DNA of 36,941 nt from Alphaproteobacteria bacterium (GCA_019235415.1 JAFAKN010000767.1:1-36941); one strand, 5' to 3'; positions 8,597 through 18,399 are shown, counted from the stretch's first letter. The notes: generated from the sequence alone by a model not told the origin. Made by a program: numbers and translations.

Positions 8597-9372
8597 ACGC
8601 GGTCGCCTGCCGGCGCGGCGACGGCCGGCCGGCCTGCGATGCGCTCCATGAAGGTGATCAGCGCTTCGGCGGACGGCAGCTCCCCACGACTGGCACTTAG
8701 CGCGATGCGGCCCCGGTCGAGGACGACGAAGCGATCGGCGATGGCGTGCACGTGGTGGATGTTATGGCCGACGAACAGGACCGAGCGCCCCGCGGACCGG
8801 GCCTGGCGGACGAAGCCGAACACCTTCGCTGTCTCGATGAGCGACAGCGCCGCGGTCGGCTCGTCGAGGACGATCAACGCGGCTCGGTTGTAGAGGGCGC
8901 GGGCGATCGAGACGCCCTGCCGCTCGCCGCCCGACAGCCGGCCGACGATTGAGCGCGGCGACAGATCCTTCGACGTGAAGCCGACCTCGCGCATCAGGCG
9001 CTCGGCTTCGCGCCGCTCCTCGCTGAGCTTCAGCCAGCCAAATCGGCCAGCAAGCTCGCGGCCCATGAAGATGTTGTGCATGACCGACTGCTGGACCGCG
9101 AGCGCTCTGTCCTGGAAGACCGTCTCAATGCCGGCAGCGCGAGCGCGGGCGGCGTCCCAGGCCGACACCGACTGGCCGCGCACCAGGATTTCGCCGGCGC
9201 TCGGGGGGAGCACGCCGGCGAGGATCTTGATCAAGGTCGACTTGCCGGCCCCGTTGTCTCCGACGAGGCCCACGACCTCTCCGCACTCGATGGCGAGGTC
9301 GACGCCATCCAACGCGCGCACCCTGCCGAACGCCTTGATGATGCCGCGCAGTTCGACCAGCGGCTTCGCCAT
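8593..9372 (-). CDS. ABC importer ATPase, sugar (FrcA) type
   Basis: 259 residues with a single nucleotide-binding domain. This is the FrcA arrangement, unlike the double-domain RbsA/XylG proteins. Walker A is GDNGAGKST (about 38-46), the Q-loop lies near ETVFQDRALAV, the signature is LSGGERQ, Walker B is LIVLDEPTAAL and the switch histidine is in FVGHNIHHV. It powers uptake with the neighbouring permease and binding protein. A good AAGGAG site precedes the ATG, 11 bases downstream of the binding-protein stop. The substrate follows from the binding protein, not from this subunit. Confidence 0.93.
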   Translation of the reverse strand: MAKPLVELRGIIKAFGRVRALDGVDLAIECGEVVGLVGDNGAGKSTLIKILAGVLPPSAGEILVRGQSVSAWDAARARAAGIETVFQDRALAVQQSVMHNIFMGRELAGRFGWLKLSEERREAERLMREVGFTSKDLSPRSIVGRLSGGERQGVSIARALYNRAALIVLDEPTAALSLIETAKVFGFVRQARSAGRSVLFVGHNIHHVHAIADRFVVLDRGRIALSASRGELPSAEALITFMERIAGRPAVAAPAGDRV

Positions 9373-9383
9373 CGCCGGCTCCT

Positions 9384-10412
9384 TCAGCGCACGCCCTCAG
9401 CCGCCAGCTTGGCGATTTCCTGATAATTGTCAGGCGTCACGAAACCGGCCCCTGTGTCGACGCTCAGTGCCGTGAATCGGTACACGATCTGCTGGCAGAG
9501 ACCGAGGATCGGCAGGTACCCCTGCATGAACGGTTGCTGGTCGGCCGCGAGCTGCACCCAGCCACCGCGGAAGCCTTCGATCACCTGCGGGCTGGTGTCG
9601 ACGCCGAAATTGAATATCTCGCCCGGCTTCTTGCCGGCTGCTCGCATGAAGGCCGGCACATTGCCGAGCATTTGCCCGCCGCCATAGCCGACCGCTTTGA
9701 CCTCGGGGTAGCGGGCGAGTGCGGCGGTGATCACCGGCAGGGCGAGGTTCGGATCTGCCGCCCAGCCCGCCTGCGAGTTGATGCGGACGACCTTGACGCC
9801 CGCTTCCTCCATCGCCGCAACTGTGGCGCGCTCGCGCGCGCCCCGCGTCTCCATGTCGAAGGGGCCCTGCATGAAGGCAACGTCGCCCGACTTCAGGCTC
9901 GCACGGCGGACCACTTCGAGCCCCAGCGCGCGGCCAAGCTGCGCGACCTGGGGGCCGACGTAGCCGCCACCGAACGTGGCGATGACCTTGGGCACCGGCA
10001 CGTTCTGATACATCATCCTTATTCCGGCACGCGACGCCTCCTCGGCGAGAGGCATGAGGGCAGCATCGCCCGGGTGGCCCATCATGGCGATGCCGTCGGG
10101 CCTGGCGGCGATCGCTTCACGCAGCTGCTGGACCATCCGCTCAACGTTCCAGGCGGAAAACACGTAGTCGACCTTAGGCCCGAGATCGCGCTCGGCCTGG
10201 CGCCCCCCGTTGTAGACGATGGTGCCGAAGGAGTCGCCCTCCGCGCCGCCGACGAAGAAACGCAGACGGGCCGCGCTGCACCATTTGTCGTGCACTTCCG
10301 CCCGCACCGATCCCGACCATGCGAGCACGACAGCGATGCTGGCGGCGGCTACTAAGGTAGCCGCTACCAAGCCTCCTGCCCGCTGGCGACCCGGTAATGT
10401 GAATACCGTCAT
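9384..10412 (-). CDS. Periplasmic sugar-binding protein of the ABC importer
   Basis: 342 residues with a signal peptide: a basic N-terminus, a hydrophobic core at about 14-32, and cleavage near SVRAEV. The mature part has the two-lobed periplasmic-binding-protein-4 pattern. IAARPDGIAMMGHPGDA and GIRMMYQNVPV are typical, and GEIFNFGVDTSPQVIEGF contains the late conserved Asp of sugar binders. The likely ligand is a monosaccharide or polyol. The start codon overlaps the stop of the 1994-residue sensor kinase (TAATG), with GGGAGAGG just before it, so the sensor and importer are translationally linked. Confidence 0.88.
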   Translation of the reverse strand: MTVFTLPGRQRAGGLVAATLVAAASIAVVLAWSGSVRAEVHDKWCSAARLRFFVGGAEGDSFGTIVYNGGRQAERDLGPKVDYVFSAWNVERMVQQLREAIAARPDGIAMMGHPGDAALMPLAEEASRAGIRMMYQNVPVPKVIATFGGGYVGPQVAQLGRALGLEVVRRASLKSGDVAFMQGPFDMETRGARERATVAAMEEAGVKVVRINSQAGWAADPNLALPVITAALARYPEVKAVGYGGGQMLGNVPAFMRAAGKKPGEIFNFGVDTSPQVIEGFRGGWVQLAADQQPFMQGYLPILGLCQQIVYRFTALSVDTGAGFVTPDNYQEIAKLAAEGVR

Positions 10413-13400
10413 TATGACCTCTCCCCTAGGATGCCTCTGCCTTGACCGGTGAACCGATCCCCCGCGGGGCTGCTAACATTCTCCTCCCCGACCGGCAGCG
10501 TGAACCTGAACGCGGCGCCGCGCGGCTGGTTCGCCTCGGCCCACAGCCGCCCCCCGTGAGCGGCGACGATCGAGCGGCAGATCGACAGTCCCATACCCAT
10601 GCCGCTCGCCTTAGTGGTGTGGAACGGCTTGAAGACAAGCTCGAGCTGCTCGGCGGGAATACCCGGTCCGGAATCGCGGATGGCCACCAGGACGCCGGTG
10701 CTCCCATTCGCCTCAGTGGTGATCGAGAGCTCTCGCGGGCCCTCTGTCAGCGCGCCCATCGCCTCCAGGGCATTCAAAACCAAGTTCACCACGACCTGCT
10801 GCAGCTGGACACGATCGCCGCGAACCTGGACCAGGCCATCCTCCAGATGAGTGCGAACCGCCACGCCATGCCTGTCGATGGCACGACGCACCATGACGAT
10901 CACCTCGCTGATCGCGTCGTTCAGATCGAACAGCTCGCTCCGCGGCGGCGATTTACGGACGTGCTCACGCACCCGATCGACAATGTCGCGGGCCCGGTCC
11001 ACATCTTTCACGACGGAGGCGAGCGCGTCCATCACCTCGCCGAGATCCGGCGGGTTGCGCTCCAAGAAGCGCGTGCCGGCGCGCGCGTTGTTGCGCGCCG
11101 CGGCGATCGGATGAAGAATCTCGTGGGCTAAAGAAGCGGCGAGTTCTCCCATCATTCCGACCCGGTTGAGATGCGCCAGATCGGCTTCGAGCTGCCGCAG
11201 CCGCTCGCGCTCGGCATCAGCCCTTCGACGTTCCGTGATGTCGATGGTAGTGCCGACCACCTCGATGAGCTCGCCGGCGGCGGTGTACGACGGATGTCCG
11301 ATTGAGCGGACGTGCCGGATGATGCCGCCGGGCAGGACGAGCCGGTACTCGATCGAGTAGTCACGTTTGTCACGCAGCGCGTCGTCGAGCGCGGCTCGGG
11401 TCTTCTCGCGGTCGTCGGGGTGCAGCCGCGTCCACCACATCTCGCGCGATGGAATTCCGTCGGCGGGATCGAAGCCCCAGATGCGGTACAGCTCTTCCGA
11501 CCAGAACAGCGACCGCGTAGCGTCGAACGCGAAGGCGCCGCTGCTGGTGAGCCGCTGTGCCTCGGCCAGGTAGGCCTCGCTGCGTCGTAGCGCCTGTTCC
11601 GCCCGCTTTTGCTCGGTGAGGTCGAGGACGAAACCAACGCCCTCGCTGCGCGCCTGGTCGAACCCGGTGATACCGATGAGAACGCGCACGCGGCCGCCGT
11701 CGCTGCGCAGGTATTCCTTCTCGAAGGGCTGGCACGCGCCGCGGGCACGCAGCTCGGCAAGCGCACGCCGATCCGTCTCGCTCCATTCCGGTGCGGTCAG
11801 CCCGAATCGCGGCATGCGCCCGGTTACGAAATCCTCCCGGTCGTAGCCCAGCATCTGGAGAAAGGAGTCGTTGACCTCGAGGAGACACATGCTGCCGGGC
11901 GGCGCATCGGCTTGGTCGATCCCCCAGGTGAAGATGCCGATGATGTTGGCGTCGACCAGGCGCCGGATCTTGGCCTCGCGCTGCTCGAGGTCGCGATACA
12001 GAAGCGCATTCTCCAGCGTGATCGCCGCCTGCGCGGCGACCAGCTTCAGGAGGGCAATGTGCCGCGGCGAGAACACGCGAGGGCTGAGGTTGTTCTCGAG
12101 ATAGAGCACGCCGGTCGTGCTGGTCCGGTTGACTAAAGGAGCACAGAGGACGGAGCGGACGCGGTGCGCGCCGACATACGGGTCGGCGGAGAACGGAGGC
12201 TGCACGACGGCATCATCGAGCACCACGGTGTCGGAGGTGCGCAAGACGTGATGGAGCACCGACAGCGGCAGTGTCGCCGCCGCCGCCGGTGCGTCGCACC
12301 GTTCGACGCGTATGGACTGGCTCACGGTGCGCCCCGACGCCTTCACCCGCGGCTCGCCCCGCTCAATGAACACCAGCAGACCGCGCTCCGCCCCAGCCTG
12401 CTCGATCGACATGCGCAGCAAAGTCTCGACCAGCTTCTCGAGATTGATCTGGCCGGCAACTTCCTGCGACACCCGGGTGACGGTGGCCAGATCGAGCTGC
12501 TCGATGCCGGTTGCGTCGATGGTGCTGGTGGGCCCTGCCGTATCCTCCTGGGCAGCGAGGCGCGGGTGCTGGTCGTCGAGCTGCCGGACCTTGCCTTCGG
12601 CGCCCCAACGGCCGTAACTCGCGCGCGCCTTGGCGCGATAGAGGTCGGCGATGTCCGTGAACCCGCGGGCGGCGTAGAAGTGCGCTGTGCGCTCGCAGGC
12701 GAGCGCTTCGTCATGCACCAGGCCGCTGCTTCGCGCCGCGCCCACCGCCTGCTCAAACAACCGCTCGGCATCCAGGGCACGCCCCTCGAGCCGCGCGATC
12801 TCCGCGGCCAGCAGGGCGGCGCGTGCGGCGAAGTTCTCCGGGCAATGCGCGGCCCAGGCGGCGAGCTGGCGCTCGTGGACGGCCACGGACCTCCGGCATC
12901 GCGTGCGCTCGCGGGCCACTTCGATGCGGCAGGACGCGCACGCCGCGAGGGCGGTATGAAAGTGGTAGTCGGCGCGCTCGAGGATGGCGGGGGACAGCCA
13001 GAGGAGGTGCTGCGCCCTGTCGGCGGCGGCGAGGGCGCGCACATAGTCGCCCGCCAGGAAGCGCGCCTGGAGCTTGCGGATCCAGTAGGTCAGCGCGGCG
13101 ATGCCGAGCCCCGGCGTGCTGTCGAGATGCGCTTCGAACTGCGCCTCGTCGAAGCCTTCCTCGTCGAAGCTTCCGAAGGAGCTCGTCAGGCCGCGCAGAG
13201 TCCGCACCAGGCGTAGCTGGGTCGCGATCAGGGTCTCGATCAGGCCGAACCCGGCATCGCGCGCGGCCACCCGTCTCGTTTCGGCCTCGCGCTCGACCTC
13301 GGCCAGAGGCGTGCCCGCTGCCAGCAGCTGCGTAACGAGATTGTTGCCGCTGATCACCGCATAGGCTAGGTCGCCGGTCTCGTGCGCGACCTCGAACACA

Positions 13401-16396
13401 TGGCGGGCAATCGGCCCACCCCTCGGGAAATGACGCGGCGACGGCTTTGCCAGGTTGCTGAACGCCAGATAGACGCGCGCGCGCAGTCGTTCCATGCCGG
13501 GCCGCGCCGCCAGGTCGAGCCCGAGCTGCGCAAAGCGAAAACCGGCGGCATAGTCGCCGAACGACAGGCTGAGCACGTTGCCGACCGAAGTGTAGACGTA
13601 GCAGGCGGCGTCGCTGTTGCCGTGCGCGATTGTGAGATTGCCCATGCGGCCGATGATCAGGCATCGCAGCTTCTCGTCGGTGAACAGGGCGGGCGTGACC
13701 AGCGCGGTGAGGACGTCGACGGCCGCTACCGCCGCGGGATCGGCCATCGGCGGCAGATCGATCAACGCCTCGACCGGCCGCTTGCCGAGCCGACCCCACA
13801 ACTGCGCATATTCCCGCTCGAGCTGCTTTCTGGTGGGCCGTGCCGCCACCTCGATACCAAGTCGGCGCAGGCATTCGAGACCGACCTGGACGGCGCGATC
13901 GCTGCTGCCCAGTGTCATGAAGAGGTCCACGCGTAGGCGCGTGACGGCTGCCAGCTCCGAGGGACTCTGGGCGCGACGGGCGAGCCCAGCCAGGCGAGCG
14001 CTGGCCTCGGCGAGGGCGTGCGTGAGGAACTCGCATTCGGCCCGGTGCAGCTCGAGGGCGAAGGCGAGCGGTCGGCGGCGACGTCGTTGACGGCGGCACA
14101 GGAGGTCGGTGCCGGCCGTGAAATAGCGCAGCGCCGAGGCGTAGGCAGCGGAGGCCTTGGCACGGCGGCCGGCGGCGAGGTTAAGCTCGGCGAGCTGCGC
14201 GCGCTCGTCGCTCGCTTCGATCAAGGGCGCAGCCCGATTGAGCTGTCCGACGATGTCGAAGACGCCGTCAGTGTCGCTACCTGCGGTCTGCTGGGCGAGT
14301 CGTCGGCCGATGGCGAGGTGCAGCGCGGCCTGCGCTCCGTTCGGGATCGAGGTGTAGGCTGCTTCCTGCACGCGGTCGTGCAGGAAGCGATAGACGTGAG
14401 CCTGCCGCAACAGGAGTCCTGTGCGGACCGCGGGCCACAGGCTCGCATGCACGGACTCGATCGGCTCGCCCTGTGCCACCGCGAGCGTTGCAGCCGGAGC
14501 GCGGTTGCCGAGACAGGCGAGACACTGCAGCGCGGCGCGAGTGGCCTCTGGGAGGAGGCGCAGCTTGCCCAGCAGAAGATCGACGACGTTGTCGGTGTAG
14601 TCGCGGCCGCGGATCTGCTCGAGCTGCCACGTCCAGGCGGCTGCGCCGCGGTCGAAGGTGACCAGCCCCTCGTCGGCGAGCGCGCTCACGAACTGCATGG
14701 TGAAGAACGGATTGCCGGCCGTCTTTTCGTGCACCAGCCGGGCGAGGCCGGCCACCCGCGCCGAATCCAGCGACTCGGCCAGCATCTGGCGCACCTGCTC
14801 GGCTTCCAGCGGGCGCAGGTCGATCTGCCGCACCGGCCGGCCGGCGGCCCGGATGGCGGCCAGGCGCTGCGTCAGAGGATGCTCGGGCGCGACTTCGTCA
14901 TCGCGATACGCGCCCACCACGAGCAGGTGATCGAGGGCGGGGTCGGCCAGCAACTCGGCAAGGAGGTCGAGGGTTCCGGCGTCGAGCCACTGCAGGTCGT
15001 CGAGGAACATGGCCAGCGGATGCTCGGGGCGCGCGAAGACCGCGAGCAGACGGCGCAGCAGCTGGTGGAATCGCCGCTGTGCGTCTTTCGGCGGCAGCTC
15101 GGGCGGCGGCGGTTGCGCACCGAGAATGAGCTCGAGGTCGGGGACGAGCGCGGCCATCAGCGCAGCGTTGCGGCCGAGCGCCGTCCCCAGCGCGGCGCGC
15201 CACGGCGCCAGCTCCGCCTCGCTCTTTGCCAGCAGCGGCCCGAGCAGCTCCTGCAGGGCCTGCGCTACGCTGGCGTAGGGCACGTCGCGCCGCAGCTGGT
15301 CGAACTTGCCCGACGCAAACAGCGCACGCGCCGGAACCAGCGCACGGTGCAGCTCGGCGACGACGGCGGATTTGCCGATGCCGCCCTGGCCCGTGACCAG
15401 AACCAGCTCGGGCCCTTCGCCAGCGACGACGCGGTCGAATGCCGCGCGAAGCGCCGCGACCTCGCGCTCACGCCCGTACAGCTTCTCGGGAATCGACAGG
15501 CGTTCGGGCACGTCATGCTGCCCGAGCGCGAAGCGAGTGATGCGCGCCCGCTTCTCCCATTGTGCAAAGCAGCGCCGCAGATCGTGCTTGAGACCGGCCG
15601 CCGTCTGGTAGCGGTGCTCCGCCGTCTTGGCGAGCAGCTTCATGACGATGTCGGAGAGTGCGGCCGGGACCTCGGGGCGCCGGTCGACCGGTGGCACCGG
15701 CTCGCGCGCGATGTGGCAATGCACCCACTCGATCGGTTCGGTGGCGCTGAACGGCAGGACCCCAGTCAGCATGCGATAGAAGGTCACCCCCAACGCATAG
15801 AGGTCGGCGCGCGAATCGACGGATCGGTTTATTCGTCCCGTCTGTTCGGGGGCCATATAGGCGAGCGTTCCGGCGATGAACTCGAGCGGCTCCGGGTCGC
15901 GGCGCTCACGCGGGACCCGGGACGCCAGACCAAATCCCGACAGCCGCACCGTCTGGTCCGCGCAGTTGACGAAAATGTTGGCCGGCTTGATGTCCTTGTG
16001 AACGAGGCCGCGTGCGTGGACGTGCGACAGGGCGGCCGCGGTATCGATGGCCAGCGACAGGAAGGCGTCGATCGCCAGAGGCGCCTCAAGGAGGGTTTCC
16101 AGCGGCTCGCCGCCGGGATCGTCGAGCACCAGAAGCACGCGGCCATCCCTCCGCAGCAGGTCGAGCGGGCCGATCGCCCAGGCGGCGTCGAGTTCGTGGC
16201 GCAACGCATACTCCCGCGTCAGGCGCCCGACGGCACTGGCCGACGGTTGATCGGCGATCGGCAACATGACTAGCACGGACCGGAAAGACTGCGCCGCCTC
16301 CTGTCGATGCGCCCGGCAAAGCGCATGCGTGGAATCGGACCACAAGATCCGGAGATCACGGATCCCGCCGAACTCCTGCAGACTGCCGCGGATCAA
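10412..16396 (-). CDS. Trifunctional Ser/Thr kinase / AAA-STAND ATPase / sensor histidine kinase
   Basis: 1994 residues, cytoplasmic. Residues 1-275 are a Ser/Thr kinase-like domain (LVHKDIKPANIFV, then AYMAPEQTGR). The ATPase starts near 305 with Walker A GQGGIGKS (about 336-343) and Walker B LAMFLDDLQWLD. A long helical TPR-like region (about 700-1290) follows, then a GAF domain (about 1340-1490), two PAS domains and a histidine kinase with H1758 in LAHEILHPIAAARNN, an N-box and GMGMGLS. The kinase part lacks an obvious VAIK lysine and has GFG where DFG is usual. I believe both are common in this family, so this domain may be a pseudokinase. The start is TTG at 16396 with GGAG upstream; no ATG lies further upstream in frame. 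It heads an operon with the sugar importer. Its PAS-kinase module closely resembles that at 26459-27955. Confidence 0.9.
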   Translation of the reverse strand: MIRGSLQEFGGIRDLRILWSDSTHALCRAHRQEAAQSFRSVLVMLPIADQPSASAVGRLTREYALRHELDAAWAIGPLDLLRRDGRVLLVLDDPGGEPLETLLEAPLAIDAFLSLAIDTAAALSHVHARGLVHKDIKPANIFVNCADQTVRLSGFGLASRVPRERRDPEPLEFIAGTLAYMAPEQTGRINRSVDSRADLYALGVTFYRMLTGVLPFSATEPIEWVHCHIAREPVPPVDRRPEVPAALSDIVMKLLAKTAEHRYQTAAGLKHDLRRCFAQWEKRARITRFALGQHDVPERLSIPEKLYGREREVAALRAAFDRVVAGEGPELVLVTGQGGIGKSAVVAELHRALVPARALFASGKFDQLRRDVPYASVAQALQELLGPLLAKSEAELAPWRAALGTALGRNAALMAALVPDLELILGAQPPPPELPPKDAQRRFHQLLRRLLAVFARPEHPLAMFLDDLQWLDAGTLDLLAELLADPALDHLLVVGAYRDDEVAPEHPLTQRLAAIRAAGRPVRQIDLRPLEAEQVRQMLAESLDSARVAGLARLVHEKTAGNPFFTMQFVSALADEGLVTFDRGAAAWTWQLEQIRGRDYTDNVVDLLLGKLRLLPEATRAALQCLACLGNRAPAATLAVAQGEPIESVHASLWPAVRTGLLLRQAHVYRFLHDRVQEAAYTSIPNGAQAALHLAIGRRLAQQTAGSDTDGVFDIVGQLNRAAPLIEASDERAQLAELNLAAGRRAKASAAYASALRYFTAGTDLLCRRQRRRRRPLAFALELHRAECEFLTHALAEASARLAGLARRAQSPSELAAVTRLRVDLFMTLGSSDRAVQVGLECLRRLGIEVAARPTRKQLEREYAQLWGRLGKRPVEALIDLPPMADPAAVAAVDVLTALVTPALFTDEKLRCLIIGRMGNLTIAHGNSDAACYVYTSVGNVLSLSFGDYAAGFRFAQLGLDLAARPGMERLRARVYLAFSNLAKPSPRHFPRGGPIARHVFEVAHETGDLAYAVISGNNLVTQLLAAGTPLAEVEREAETRRVAARDAGFGLIETLIATQLRLVRTLRGLTSSFGSFDEEGFDEAQFEAHLDSTPGLGIAALTYWIRKLQARFLAGDYVRALAAADRAQHLLWLSPAILERADYHFHTALAACASCRIEVARERTRCRRSVAVHERQLAAWAAHCPENFAARAALLAAEIARLEGRALDAERLFEQAVGAARSSGLVHDEALACERTAHFYAARGFTDIADLYRAKARASYGRWGAEGKVRQLDDQHPRLAAQEDTAGPTSTIDATGIEQLDLATVTRVSQEVAGQINLEKLVETLLRMSIEQAGAERGLLVFIERGEPRVKASGRTVSQSIRVERCDAPAAAATLPLSVLHHVLRTSDTVVLDDAVVQPPFSADPYVGAHRVRSVLCAPLVNRTSTTGVLYLENNLSPRVFSPRHIALLKLVAAQAAITLENALLYRDLEQREAKIRRLVDANIIGIFTWGIDQADAPPGSMCLLEVNDSFLQMLGYDREDFVTGRMPRFGLTAPEWSETDRRALAELRARGACQPFEKEYLRSDGGRVRVLIGITGFDQARSEGVGFVLDLTEQKRAEQALRRSEAYLAEAQRLTSSGAFAFDATRSLFWSEELYRIWGFDPADGIPSREMWWTRLHPDDREKTRAALDDALRDKRDYSIEYRLVLPGGIIRHVRSIGHPSYTAAGELIEVVGTTIDITERRRADAERERLRQLEADLAHLNRVGMMGELAASLAHEILHPIAAARNNARAGTRFLERNPPDLGEVMDALASVVKDVDRARDIVDRVREHVRKSPPRSELFDLNDAISEVIVMVRRAIDRHGVAVRTHLEDGLVQVRGDRVQLQQVVVNLVLNALEAMGALTEGPRELSITTEANGSTGVLVAIRDSGPGIPAEQLELVFKPFHTTKASGMGMGLSICRSIVAAHGGRLWAEANQPRGAAFRFTLPVGEENVSSPAGDRFTGQGRGILGERS

Positions 16397-17117
16397 ATGC
16401 CGGACTCCATCAAGCCAAAGCAGGTATGATGCCGACCGTCAAAAAGCCCCGCAACAATGGCGGTCAGAAGACCACTGCCGGAGTTCGAAACCCTGGTCCG
16501 CCAGCTGCACAGCGGCCCGATCCACATCGGGCTGCAAACGGCGCCCGACGGCTTGGTGCTTGGGTCAGCGACCGGTAGGGTCGCCGGCGCCAGGAGCGGA
16601 TGATCGCCTTCGATATCGCCAAGGATGCCAGAGACTGCGCACCGGGTGCGACTGAAAGCGCTCATCGCATGTCCCTGGTCGCTCTTTCCGCGCAAGGCTT
16701 AGACGGTCCGCTGAAACAAGGGTGATAAGAGCACGACGGCGGCTACGGCTTCTGACCGGGCCGCGGGCGAAGGTGTGGCAGATCAAGGGCCCCGGATCAC
16801 CATGCACGGGCTGAGCGGGTCGGGCGCCGTTGTTGCTGTTCTGCAGATGCTCATGTCGTTCGTCAGCATCACACAGGCGGACGTCAGATCCACCCTGCCT
16901 TTGAGACAACAGAACCCATGCGCACGATTTCGAATGCGGCAGGCGCTGCATCGCCAGTTCGGTTGCCAGCAGGGCACTGCGCCACCCCGTGTCGGTAGCG
17001 CCAAGCCGATCGCCGGGTGAGATGAGCCCTCTTGCCGGCGTCATGCCACGCCGGATGGGCACGCCGGCATCTGTGAGCGCGAAAGCCGAATGGCTGAGCT
17101 ACTCGACCACAATCGCA
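16397..17117. other. Long gene-poor intergenic stretch
   Basis: About 720 bases between the leftward kinase operon and the rightward adaptor gene. I find no convincing gene. Short plus-strand frames begin at 16457 (48 codons) and 16599 (about 40 codons) without family resemblance. Around 16780-16830 one frame reads GPRITMHGLSGSG, reminiscent of the P-loop of COG0645-type kinases, but the lysine is missing and no flanking similarity follows. A half site GGCTTA of the 14-bp motif described elsewhere lies at 16697-16702. The stretch may contain eroded genes. Confidence 0.4.
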
Positions 17118-17131
17118 TAAGCCTTGGCTTA
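17118..17131. promoter_or_regulatory. 14-bp palindrome, site A (candidate FixJ-type operator)
   Basis: TAAGCCTTGGCTTA: arms TAAGCC/GGCTTA are perfect, spacer TT. It ends 105 bases before the ATG of the orphan adaptor. It is nearly identical to sites at 21369, 28447 and 29208. A second inverted repeat, TCGTAC...GTACGA, lies a few bases downstream (about 17138-17164). Confidence 0.6.
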
Positions 17132-17236
17132 GGACATTCGTACCAACGCCTAGCCCCGTACGACCGGCGACCGATGGAACGGCGGCGCTGAAATCGCGAT
17201 CTTGCTTCGTGACGGCACGCTGTCGCGAGGGCACCG

Positions 17237-18340
17237 ATGACCAGACTCTTCCTCCTCAACCGCCTGCCATTCGCTGTTGTCGTGTCGATCTCGATCTCGA
17301 CTGCAGCGTCACTCGCAAGCTGCCGCGAGGATGCGGCGCACGCGGCCGATCCACGTCCCGTGAAAACCGTGGCCGTCGGAGACCGCGCGCATGCCGAGAC
17401 GCTTACTTTCACCGGCCAGGTCCGGGCCAAGGACGAAGTCAATCTCGCTTTTCGCCTCGGCGGCCGCATCATCGTCCGGCGCGTGGACCTGGGCGATTTC
17501 GTCAAAGCGGGCGACGTCGTCGCCAGGCTCGACCCCCAGGACGAGCAGAACGCCCTGATGGAGTCGCAGGCCAATCTGGACTCGGTGAATGCACTGAAGA
17601 TCCAGGCCCGCCTCGAATTCGCCCGTCAGCGGGAACTGCTCAAGGGCGGTTGGACGCCGGAAGCCGTTTTCGATCAAGCCCGGCAGCTGCTGCTCACGGC
17701 GGAGGGGCAGGTGGACGCGGCGCAAGCGCGGGTACGCATCGCGCAGGACCGGCTGAGCTACACCGTCCTTCGCGCCGATGGTCCGGGCGTCGTGACGGCG
17801 GTCGGCGCCGACGCCGGGGACGTCGTGGAGGCCGGACAGATGGTCGTGCAGGTCGCACGCCAGGGCAACCTCGACGCCGTGTTCGACATCCCCGAGGAGG
17901 TGCTTCGCACGGGACCGCGGGACGCGCCGGTCGACATTGCGCTCAGCGACGATCCCGCCGTCAAGGCTGCCGGCCGTGTGCGCGAGGTGGCCCCTCAGGC
18001 GGATTCGGGGACGCGCACGTTCGAAGTCAAGGTCGCGATCCTCGATCCGCCGCCGACGATGCGACTCGGGGCCACGGTTACAGGGCGCATCAAGCTTCCC
18101 GCGCCCGACGGCGTAGAAATCCCTGCCGATGCCCTTGCCGAAGGCATCAACGGGCGTCCCGCCGTCTGGGTTGTCGATCGGCGCAACTACACCGTGTCTT
18201 TGCGTGCCATCGATGTCGCCCGCTACGACTCGAACGGTATCGTCGTTTCAAAAGGTCTCGAGAAGGGCGATCTCGTGGTCACTGCCGGCGTGCAAATGCT
18301 GCGACCGGGCCAAAAGGTCCGTTTGCTTGGGGACGGCTGA
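17237..18340 (+). CDS. Orphan RND efflux periplasmic adaptor, paralogue of 1696-2808
   Basis: 367 residues with an N-terminal hydrophobic segment and lipobox SLASC (C29), so probably a lipoprotein in the inner membrane facing the periplasm. It has the same domain order as the adaptor at 1696-2808 and matches it over most of its length (FTGQVRAKDEVNLAFR, LKGGWTPEAVFDQARQLL). The last 20 residues (VTAGVQMLRPGQKVRLLGDG) are identical in both. No pump gene follows; the next sequence is a decayed hemA. It must work with a pump encoded elsewhere, perhaps that at 2808, or is a remnant of a duplicated operon. The palindrome at 17118-17131 is the likely control site. Confidence 0.9.
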   Translation: MTRLFLLNRLPFAVVVSISISTAASLASCREDAAHAADPRPVKTVAVGDRAHAETLTFTGQVRAKDEVNLAFRLGGRIIVRRVDLGDFVKAGDVVARLDPQDEQNALMESQANLDSVNALKIQARLEFARQRELLKGGWTPEAVFDQARQLLLTAEGQVDAAQARVRIAQDRLSYTVLRADGPGVVTAVGADAGDVVEAGQMVVQVARQGNLDAVFDIPEEVLRTGPRDAPVDIALSDDPAVKAAGRVREVAPQADSGTRTFEVKVAILDPPPTMRLGATVTGRIKLPAPDGVEIPADALAEGINGRPAVWVVDRRNYTVSLRAIDVARYDSNGIVVSKGLEKGDLVVTAGVQMLRPGQKVRLLGDG

Positions 18341-18399
18341 AGGGCGGCCGCGATACCCGTAGCGGGCATCATGTCGATCTCGCAGGAGACAATGCATGC

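Noticed and set aside
14018..16273. Plus-strand open frame of about 751 codons opposite the trifunctional kinase
   Set aside because: No recognisable domain and the opposite strand has clear kinase and ATPase motifs.
16691..16702. GGCTTA half site as a fifth copy of the 14-bp motif
   Set aside because: The left arm is not preserved (7 of 14 positions match), which is near chance for this base composition.
16780..16835. P-loop-like GPRITMHGLSGSG, possibly a COG0645 kinase remnant
   Set aside because: The catalytic lysine after SGSG is missing and no further similarity can be followed in any frame; could be chance.
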